This document shows positions 6,725 through 11,526 of a DNA stretch of 11,526 nt, in pieces. Each line of letters starts with the position of its first letter. Position 1 is the stretch's first letter. The stretch spans positions 1-11,526 of the forward strand of contig USHK01000016.1 of NCBI GenBank assembly GCA_900554375.1. The letters are read 5' to 3'. Source of the stretch: an uncultured Sutterella sp. Lineage in GTDB: Bacteria; Pseudomonadota; Gammaproteobacteria; Burkholderiales; Burkholderiaceae_F. A program made the position numbers and the translations under genes. The notes below the pieces were generated by a model that ran no database searches, had not been told where the DNA came from, and saw nothing but the letters and a program-made list of their open reading frames with translations.

Positions 6725-9427
6725 TTAGGCACTATGAATCGTTGAAATTGTTTTAGGCAAGTAGAGCGGATGATGGTCTTCAAAGGGAGAATTCTTATTT
6801 TCTCTCCTAAGCGACGGGACTCGAGGAATAAAACTCAGCACCCATTTGAAGGTCCAAACGGAAGCCTTCAAGAACCAGCCGGCTTGAGGATTCGAAAAAT
6901 GCGCAAATGCCTCGGCGCCCATGCGCGCCATGTGCAGGAGCGCAAAGAAGCCGTCAAACATACCGTACCCTTTAACTTTGGCCTGTCTCTGGATCCAAAT
7001 GTCGGGTGTGCCGAATGTACATTCGACGTATTCCATTTCTTTGATACGTGTCGGCTGAGAGACCAGAAGCTCGACAACGCCGTTTTCAAACGCGGCCGTC
7101 ACCGCGCAGTCGAACGTTGTCGACGGCTTTTTCTTAGAACCGAAAATCAGCTTCACAGGCTCTTCGAGCGAGATCTTACTGAGATCCGAAACGTTTTTCA
7201 GGTCTACGACACAGTCCTTCTGAGAGAAGGCGGACATCACAGCCGGGATCAAGTCTTCTCCGACCTGAAGATGCACCGGTGTCGTGAAAGACACGCGCGG
7301 GAATTTGCGCTTCTGAACACTTTCAACCGTCACCGCCATCGCAGCAAACAAAATGATCAGGTTGTAGACGATCCAGCCGAGGTTGATCAGGAGCATCAAA
7401 ACTTCGTAGGCCCCGGCTCCGAACATTCGATAAATACCGATAAAGAAGCCGGCCAGGTTCAAAAGCAGCAGATAGAAGTAAGGGCGAGCAACGGCCCAGT
7501 CCAAATACTCTTTATCAATCACGCCGCCTTTAGCCGTGACATTGAATTTGCCTTTATGCGGAGCGATAAGAGCGACGAGCGTCGGCACGAAGATGTACCA
7601 GGACAAAATCGTCTCGTAGAGCGCACTGATGAACGGGAATCGATAACCGCGGTGAATCATGTACGTTGTCATCGTCGAGTGAACCATATGCGGAATCAGG
7701 TACACGAAAATAGCGATCGCACTTGCGTAAATTACGTAGATATTGGCAAAAAGGAATGGCAGCGGAGCGATTAAGAAGATGATTCGCGGCAGCCCGTGAA
7801 GGAAGTGGATCATCGCGTTTAAGAAGCACAGACGCTGCGGAATCGTCAGGCCCTTCCCGAAAAGCGGATTATCCAACCGGAAGATCTGCACCATGCCCCG
7901 GGCCCAGCGGATACGCTGCCCGATGTGCGCGGCCAAAGTTTCAGTACTCAAACCGGCAGAAAGCGGCGTGCTTAAGAAAGCCGAAGACCAACCACGGCGG
8001 TTGAGCTTCAAAGAGGTATGTGCGTCCTCGGTCACCGTTTCTACGGCGATACCTCCGACTTCTTCCAGGGCTTTACGGCGCATGATGGCACAGGAGCCGC
8101 AGAACATCGTCGCATTCCATGTGTCATTGCCCTTCTGAATGAAATCATGGAAGAGCGAGTTCTCGTTCGGCACGTTCTCTTTGAGATGCAGGTTCTTCTC
8201 AAACGGGTCCTGAGAGTAAAAATGATGCGGGGTCTGGACCAAGGCGATTTTCTCGTCCTTTAAGAACCAGCCCATAGTCTTTTGCAGGAACGTTTTTACC
8301 GGGACGTGGTCGCAGTCAAAGATCGCGATAAAGTCGCCCTCAGTGATGCCCATAGCATGGTTAATATTGCCGGCTTTGGCGTGCTTGTGTTCTTCGCGTT
8401 CGATATAACCGGCGCCCACTTCACAGGCAAAGTCTTTAAATTCCTTACGGCTGCCGTCGTCCAGAATATAAACGTTGAGCTTTTCTTTCGGCCAGTCCAC
8501 AGTGAGCGCTGCGTACACCGTCGGTTTCACAACATCAAGCGGTTCGTTGTAGGTCGGAATAAAAATATCGACGCTGGGCCATTGTTCTTTATTTTTGGGC
8601 AGCGGCGCAGACTTGCGGTCAAGCACCCAGCAGACCTGGAAATAGCCGAGCAGCATCACGATGAACGCATAGGTTTCGGCGATGATCAGCAACCAGGTAA
8701 AGATCACGGAGGTATAGCTGTTGGGGTTCAGTGTTTCCGAATAACGCCACCATACATAGCGAGACGAAACGATGACCGAAATCACAATCAGCATCAGCAG
8801 GGTAAAACGGGTCTGTGCCTGGAACAGCGTTAACGCAATCACACCAAGAATCAGCAGGAAGATTACCTGCTCTTCCAAACTGAACGGCTGAGTAATGCAG
8901 AGCACATAAAGCACAAAACCGATGGCGAGCAAAAAGCCCACGAAAATCTTCTTGAAGCGAGACGGTTTCTGATGCTGCGCCTTATGGTCTCCGGTTTTCT
9001 CCTTGCCCTCCGAAGCCAACTTTTTAGAAACGCGCTCGGCGATCGTTCTCGTCCCGCGGTTGATCCGCTTAAAAATATGATTAGCCCAGCGGAACAGGAA
9101 AAAGCGGCTGGCATATGTCGAATGCGACATACGTTTGGCAGCATCTTCTTTGCTGCCGGCAACAAACGTCAGAAAGATGAGCTGTATGAAACCTCGAATG
9201 GGATCGAGCGGCCGAAGGTTATGAAAATCGATCTGCGGGAAATAATAGGTTCTGTTTTTAATAATCTTTTGATAGAACCTGTTCTCAATCGGAAAGATCA
9301 GCCAAGCCAAACCAAAACAAAACATGTTGATTCGGTAACTCCATTTGCCCGAACAGTTGTTCGTTAACCAACGGGACAGCCTACCTGTATGAACTTTCAC
9401 CTGGGAAAGAATCTGAGAGAACAGCAT
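6725..9427 (-). CDS. bcsA: Cellulose synthase catalytic subunit BcsA with degenerate PilZ domain
   Basis: BcsA is the inner-membrane GT2 processive enzyme that polymerises UDP-glucose into beta-1,4-glucan and translocates it. The 900-residue product (E. coli 872) aligns from its N-terminus, including LIFPIENR and PLDPIRGFIQ, which supports this start. Transmembrane segments lie near 163-222, 241-265, 532-620 and 648-700. GT2 motifs are intact: DDGS 323-326, HAKAGN 349-354, DCD 371-373, FCGSC 442-446, TED 466-468 and QRIRW 504-508. The gating-loop motif FNVTAKGG is at 628-635. The C-terminal PilZ domain keeps RxxxR (Arg707 to Arg711), but the (D/N)xSxxG motif reads AFSQKD (Ala733 and Asp738 replace the Asp and Gly). 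E. coli-like sequence resumes at VECTF and VLSFIPR. It heads bcsABZG. A TATACT hexamer about 34 bases upstream is a possible -10. It ends in tandem TAA stops. Confidence 0.97.
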   Translation of the reverse strand: MLFSQILSQVKVHTGRLSRWLTNNCSGKWSYRINMFCFGLAWLIFPIENRFYQKIIKNRTYYFPQIDFHNLRPLDPIRGFIQLIFLTFVAGSKEDAAKRMSHSTYASRFFLFRWANHIFKRINRGTRTIAERVSKKLASEGKEKTGDHKAQHQKPSRFKKIFVGFLLAIGFVLYVLCITQPFSLEEQVIFLLILGVIALTLFQAQTRFTLLMLIVISVIVSSRYVWWRYSETLNPNSYTSVIFTWLLIIAETYAFIVMLLGYFQVCWVLDRKSAPLPKNKEQWPSVDIFIPTYNEPLDVVKPTVYAALTVDWPKEKLNVYILDDGSRKEFKDFACEVGAGYIEREEHKHAKAGNINHAMGITEGDFIAIFDCDHVPVKTFLQKTMGWFLKDEKIALVQTPHHFYSQDPFEKNLHLKENVPNENSLFHDFIQKGNDTWNATMFCGSCAIMRRKALEEVGGIAVETVTEDAHTSLKLNRRGWSSAFLSTPLSAGLSTETLAAHIGQRIRWARGMVQIFRLDNPLFGKGLTIPQRLCFLNAMIHFLHGLPRIIFLIAPLPFLFANIYVIYASAIAIFVYLIPHMVHSTMTTYMIHRGYRFPFISALYETILSWYIFVPTLVALIAPHKGKFNVTAKGGVIDKEYLDWAVARPYFYLLLLNLAGFFIGIYRMFGAGAYEVLMLLINLGWIVYNLIILFAAMAVTVESVQKRKFPRVSFTTPVHLQVGEDLIPAVMSAFSQKDCVVDLKNVSDLSKISLEEPVKLIFGSKKKPSTTFDCAVTAAFENGVVELLVSQPTRIKEMEYVECTFGTPDIWIQRQAKVKGYGMFDGFFALLHMARMGAEAFAHFSNPQAGWFLKASVWTFKWVLSFIPRVPSLRRENKNSPFEDHHPLYLPKTISTIHSA

Positions 9428-9460
9428 ATCTATTTAGTGTCGCTTCGAAGTACTGCGCCT

Positions 9461-9466
9461 AGTATA
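9461..9466 (-). promoter_or_regulatory. Possible -10 hexamer of the bcs operon promoter
   Basis: TATACT on the minus strand differs from the sigma-70 consensus TATAAT at one base. A transcript would start near 9454 and leave a leader of about 27 bases before the bcsA ATG. No convincing -35 hexamer stands at 16-18 bp, so the promoter may be activator-dependent or the match may be chance. Confidence 0.3.
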
Positions 9467-9686
9467 AAAGCGTTGCGAACGAAGAAATGATCCCATCTCC
9501 CAAATCTTGCACAATTTATGACCTTTTTACAGGTGTGAAGAATGATTTCTTCCCCACCGACGTCAACACTAATCTTTACAATTTTTACCGTTCTGTCAGC
9601 CTTAAGGCTCAGTTAGGCGCAAAGGAAGTATCCTACCCCGAGGATTGTTCATTATCATTGAAGGATCAGAATTTACTTTTATAGAC

Positions 9687-9693
9687 AAAGGGG
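9687..9693 (+). promoter_or_regulatory. Ribosome binding site that decides the lipoprotein start
   Basis: AAAGGGG stands ten bases before the ATG at 9704 but only one base before an in-frame TTG at 9695. The spacing rules out the TTG and favours the ATG as the start. Confidence 0.7.
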
Positions 9694-9703
9694 TTTGTCA
9701 GCC

Positions 9704-10216
9704 ATGATCAAAACAAAATTGCTGGTTCCTGCAGTTGCTCTTTTCGCTCTTGCCGGATGTCAGACTAACGGCGACATGTATCGTTCCGATGTTTACGGCA
9801 GCAACCAGGTCAACCAGGCCCAGCAGGTGCAGACGGTTGAAATTATTGCGATTCAGCCTGCCCGCGTTGCCGTGAATAATCAATCTGACCGCAACGTTTC
9901 TCAGATGGTCGGTACCGCACTCGGCGGTATTCTCGGAGCTGTGATCGGCAACCAGGTGACGCACCATAGAGACAGCGGCACGGCTATCGGCGCCATCGCC
10001 GGTGCTGCATTGGGCGCAGCCGGGTCCAGCGCTGCCTCCCCGCAGAATTCTTTGGTTGACGGCGTCCAGCTGACCTTCAAGATGAACGGCAGAATCTTCA
10101 ATTCTGCCCAGGTCGGTCAAATGTGCGAATTCAAGTACGGGCCTGCGATCATGACTTCCACCGGCCCGACAAGCACTCGTATTCAGCCGAACAACCCGTA
10201 CGGCTGCAAGAGATAA
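9704..10216 (+). CDS. Glycine-zipper outer-membrane lipoprotein (SlyB/17 kDa antigen-like)
   Basis: The 170-residue product starts MIKTKLLVPAVALFALAGCQ, a lipoprotein signal peptide with lipobox LAGC and lipidated Cys19. Gln and Thr after the Cys (no Asp at +2) predict outer-membrane sorting. A Gln/Asn-rich linker (about 30-65) precedes a glycine zipper at about 70-107 (GTALGGILGAVIGNQV, then GTAIGAIAGAALGAAG), the hallmark of SlyB/Pcp and rickettsial 17 kDa antigen relatives, which insert into or brace the outer membrane. The C-terminal part has two Cys (in GQMCEF and YGCKR) that could form a disulfide. It is followed after 35 bp by a secreted coiled-coil gene, so the two are probably co-transcribed. 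It is divergent from bcsA; any role in cellulose secretion or envelope integrity is speculative. Confidence 0.85.
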   Translation: MIKTKLLVPAVALFALAGCQTNGDMYRSDVYGSNQVNQAQQVQTVEIIAIQPARVAVNNQSDRNVSQMVGTALGGILGAVIGNQVTHHRDSGTAIGAIAGAALGAAGSSAASPQNSLVDGVQLTFKMNGRIFNSAQVGQMCEFKYGPAIMTSTGPTSTRIQPNNPYGCKR

Positions 10217-10251
10217 CCTTTGTTTCCGTGTTTTGGTGAGGTTCTACGATT

Positions 10252-10767
10252 ATGAAACTTAAACTTCTCGCCGCTGTTTGCGCCTTTGCGATCGGTTCTG
10301 CTGCATCTGCTCAGATCACCGAGACTGTCACGCCGCTAGTGCCTGTTTCACCAGCCGACCAACAGATTCTCAATGTCCAGCAAGCAGAACGCCAAATCCA
10401 AGCAACAGAACAGGCTGTAGCTTTGGAAAAAGCCCGTGCGGCTCAGAAGGCAGCTCGTCAGCGGGCGGCAGCGCAAGCCCGTCAAGCCAAGGTAAAAGCT
10501 GAGGCAAAAGCTGCGCAGGAAGCCAAACAGCAAGCCGCTGAAGCGGAAGCTGCGGCCCAAAAACAGAAGCTCCAAAACTATCAGGATCAGATGATGCAGA
10601 TGGATTTGGAAAGCAAACGCCTGGATTTGGAAGCAAAACGTTCCAAAGTTCAGACGGAGATCGATCTTAATAAAGTTCGTCAACAGCAAGCGATTGACAG
10701 CTTGAAGAACCAGGCTCCGGCAGTTTCTCCGACACCCGCTCAGGCTCCTGCCCCAGTCCAGCCCTAG
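10252..10767 (+). CDS. Secreted Ala/Gln/Lys-rich coiled-coil protein, unknown function
   Basis: The 171-residue product has a clean signal peptide (MKLKLLAAVCAFAIGSAASA|Q, cleavage after residue 20) and no lipobox, so a periplasmic location is predicted. Residues about 36-153 form a long, charged, Ala/Gln/Lys-rich helix typical of a coiled coil, with heptad-like DLESKRL-DLEAKRS at about 118-131. A Pro/Ala tail (about 154-171) ends the protein. Composition resembles TolA domain II and other envelope-spanning or periplasmic spacer helices, but low complexity makes homology unsafe. GGTGAGG ten bases before the ATG is a good ribosome site. It lies 35 bp behind the lipoprotein gene and is closed by a strong terminator 18 bp after its stop, so the pair forms one short operon. 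I do not recognise a named family with confidence. Confidence 0.8.
   Translation: MKLKLLAAVCAFAIGSAASAQITETVTPLVPVSPADQQILNVQQAERQIQATEQAVALEKARAAQKAARQRAAAQARQAKVKAEAKAAQEAKQQAAEAEAAAQKQKLQNYQDQMMQMDLESKRLDLEAKRSKVQTEIDLNKVRQQQAIDSLKNQAPAVSPTPAQAPAPVQP
10601..10642 (+). repeat. 21-bp imperfect tandem repeat in the coiled-coil gene
   Basis: Two adjacent 21-base units (10601-10621 and 10622-10642) share the first 11 bases TGGATTTGGAA and about 16 of 21 positions overall. Each encodes one heptad (LESKR/LEAKR). This suggests coiled-coil growth by heptad duplication. Confidence 0.6.
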
Positions 10768-10785
10768 TTAGCCGAAATTACAATG

Positions 10786-10820
10786 AAGCCCTCCGAGTTT
10801 TGGAGGGCTTGCTTATTTTT
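10786..10820 (+). terminator. Intrinsic terminator between the coiled-coil gene and mlaB
   Basis: AAGCCCTCC (10786-10794) and GGAGGGCTT (10802-10810) form a perfect 9-bp stem with a 7-base loop, followed by GCTTATTTTT. It ends the plus-strand pair. Seen from the minus strand an A-tract precedes the stem and a weaker CATTGTAATTTC follows, so it may also end mlaCB transcription. Confidence 0.88.
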
Positions 10821-10826
10821 CGAGCT

Positions 10827-11081
10827 CTACTTAATGAGGTCGGAAAGACTGTAGAGCTTCACCAATTTTTGAAAAGAGTCCGGCGCGTTGGCCACAATCA
10901 AATCAGCATTTTTTGCTTGAGCATGCCGAATCCATTCCAGCACCACAGCAACCGCGGAGCTGTCGGTTTTCTGAACACCCTGCATATCCATCACAAAGTC
11001 GCCTGAATCAATGGCTCTTAAGCCTTGATCCAGGATGAGAACAGCATTGTCAAAACCGATGTGCTGAGCCTGAAATTGCAT
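10827..11081 (-). CDS. mlaB: STAS-domain subunit of the Mla phospholipid transporter
   Basis: MlaB is the small cytoplasmic STAS-domain protein that binds the MlaF ATPase and stabilises the MlaFEDB inner-membrane complex, which moves phospholipids between inner and outer membrane. The 84-residue product is of normal size. It shows the STAS pattern of a beta strand (VMDMQGV) followed by TDSSAVAVVLEWIRHAQ, in which the Ser/Thr cluster at about 39-42 corresponds to the conserved loop before the helix, then DLIVANAPDSFQKLVKLY. The start lies two bases after the mlaC stop with AAAGGGA inside the end of mlaC as ribosome site, so the two are coupled. Sequence alone gives only a STAS protein; the adjacent mlaC makes MlaB the best call. 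Confidence 0.88.
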   Translation of the reverse strand: MQFQAQHIGFDNAVLILDQGLRAIDSGDFVMDMQGVQKTDSSAVAVVLEWIRHAQAKNADLIVANAPDSFQKLVKLYSLSDLIK

Positions 11082-11083
11082 TC

Positions 11084-11526
11084 CTATTTCCCTTTATCGG
11101 CCTCAAGCTTCTGCACGCGGTCTTTGAGCTGAGAGATCAACCCCGTGATGCCGGAATTGCCAATGACGGAAGCAAACTGAGAACGATAGTTCTCCACAAG
11201 CCAAACGCCGCCGACACAAACGTCAAAAATTTTCCAGTCTTTGCCGGTGTTCATTAGACGATAATCAAGCTGAATCGGATCACGCTGGCTCGCCACTAAG
11301 CGGGTACGAACAATCGTCAGACGAGGATCGTTGCTTGGACGGGATTTTGCCAATTCAACCGTGTAGTTGTTCGCTTCCTTCAGCGCACCGGAATAGACAG
11401 CAACTAGAAGAGTGCGGAACAACTGCATGATTTCTTCGCGCTGGGCCTCATCGGCTTTTCTCCAAGCCGGCCCGACTGCCATTCGCGTCATAGTTGAAAA
11501 GTCGGTGTAAGTCAGAATCTTTTTGT
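11084..11526 (-). CDS. mlaC: Mla phospholipid carrier protein, partial (5' end outside window)
   Basis: MlaC is the periplasmic lipid-binding shuttle between the outer-membrane MlaA complex and inner-membrane MlaFEDB. The frame is open to the right edge: 11 codons upstream of the first ATG (11489-11491) read KKILTYTDFST and join MTRMAVGPAWRKA, matching the FDF..MTRLAVG..WR region of the family. The true start and signal peptide therefore lie outside and the ATG at 11491 is internal. About 146 residues are visible of a usual 200-215. Other signatures are FRTLLVAVYSGAL and WKIFDVCVGGVWLVENYRSQF, ending in a charged helix KDRVQKLEADKGK. mlaB follows two bases later. In many Betaproteobacteria mlaC-mlaB stand a few genes upstream of murA-hisG; here the bcs cluster and two envelope genes lie between. 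Confidence 0.92.
   Translation of the reverse strand, partial: KKILTYTDFSTMTRMAVGPAWRKADEAQREEIMQLFRTLLVAVYSGALKEANNYTVELAKSRPSNDPRLTIVRTRLVASQRDPIQLDYRLMNTGKDWKIFDVCVGGVWLVENYRSQFASVIGNSGITGLISQLKDRVQKLEADKGK

Larger units (their letters stand above)
9428..9703. promoter_or_regulatory. Divergent intergenic region between bcsA and the lipoprotein gene
   Basis: This 276-bp region separates the minus-strand bcs operon from the plus-strand lipoprotein/coiled-coil pair and should hold both promoters. It is visibly AT-richer than the flanking genes. It contains an inverted repeat with arms GAAGAA (9537-9542) and TTCTTC (9547-9552), and another GAAGAA at 9481-9486. A TATCAT hexamer at 9653-9658 (one mismatch to the -10 consensus) could serve the plus-strand genes, with a weak -35. 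A 65-codon frame at 9487-9684 crosses it but is not supported as a gene. Confidence 0.5.

Noticed and set aside
6770..7774. 334-codon open frame on the plus strand opposite bcsA
   Set aside because: It is fully antisense to the conserved GT2/PilZ coding region, is rich in Arg/His/Gln as shadow frames usually are, and has no recognisable domain or ribosome site.
8282..8833. 183-codon plus-strand frame opposite bcsA
   Set aside because: It is antisense to the conserved UDP-glucose binding region of bcsA and has no domain or ribosome site support.
9487..9684. 65-codon plus-strand frame ahead of the lipoprotein gene
   Set aside because: There is no good ribosome site, signal, domain or coding-like composition; the region is AT-rich and fits a divergent promoter region better.
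9658..9685. TTGAAG-16 bp-TATAGA promoter-like pair before the lipoprotein gene
   Set aside because: A start about seven bases downstream (near 9692) would fall inside the ribosome site at 9687-9693, so it could not make a well-translated lipoprotein mRNA.
9695..9703. TTG start three codons before the lipoprotein ATG
   Set aside because: It lies one base from the ribosome site and would add three residues before a signal peptide that already begins properly with MIKTK.
11084..11491. mlaC starting at the ATG at 11489-11491
   Set aside because: The family-specific sequence continues in frame upstream to the window edge, so this Met is internal.

Overview
The window looks like the end of a draft contig from a Betaproteobacterium. 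The gene set (short-form hisG directly behind murA, with mlaC-mlaB nearby) is a familiar Burkholderiales neighbourhood. The moderate GC content and host-associated flavour would fit Sutterellaceae (Sutterella/Parasutterella-like), but that family-level guess is inference. The first 47 bases are not genomic: they are an Illumina Nextera adapter with what looks like its i7 index still attached, and they cut hisG off after 61 codons.

Layout. Minus strand, reading from high to low coordinates: mlaC (open at the right edge) and mlaB, the periplasmic carrier and STAS subunit of the Mla phospholipid transport system, ending at a convergent terminator near 10.8 kb. Plus strand, 9.70-10.77 kb: a two-gene unit encoding a glycine-zipper lipoprotein and a secreted Ala/Gln/Lys-rich coiled-coil protein. 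Minus strand again from 9.43 kb: a compact cellulose cluster bcsA-bcsB-bcsZ-bcsG, then after 128 bp murA and, with a 4-base ATGA overlap, hisG. No tRNA, rRNA, CRISPR array or insertion sequence is visible, and no gene-free stretch exceeds 300 bases.

How the genes work together. BcsA polymerises UDP-glucose and passes the glucan across the inner membrane with BcsB. BcsZ is the periplasmic GH8 glucanase. BcsG is the phosphoethanolamine (pEtN) transferase that decorates cellulose in E. coli. The set resembles a minimal pEtN-cellulose machine of the E. coli type, in a different arrangement: bcsG occupies the place where bcsC normally follows bcsZ, and bcsC, bcsE, bcsF, bcsQ and bcsR are not in the window.

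Two residue-level departures stand out. The BcsA PilZ domain keeps its RxxxR arm but has lost the acidic/Asn and Gly positions of the (D/N)xSxxG motif, and BcsZ has Asn where the E. coli enzyme has its catalytic base Asp. BcsG by contrast keeps every active-site residue I can align. Together these suggest a pEtN-glucan pathway with altered or absent c-di-GMP control and an altered hydrolase. This is a hypothesis from recalled alignments, not a demonstrated system.
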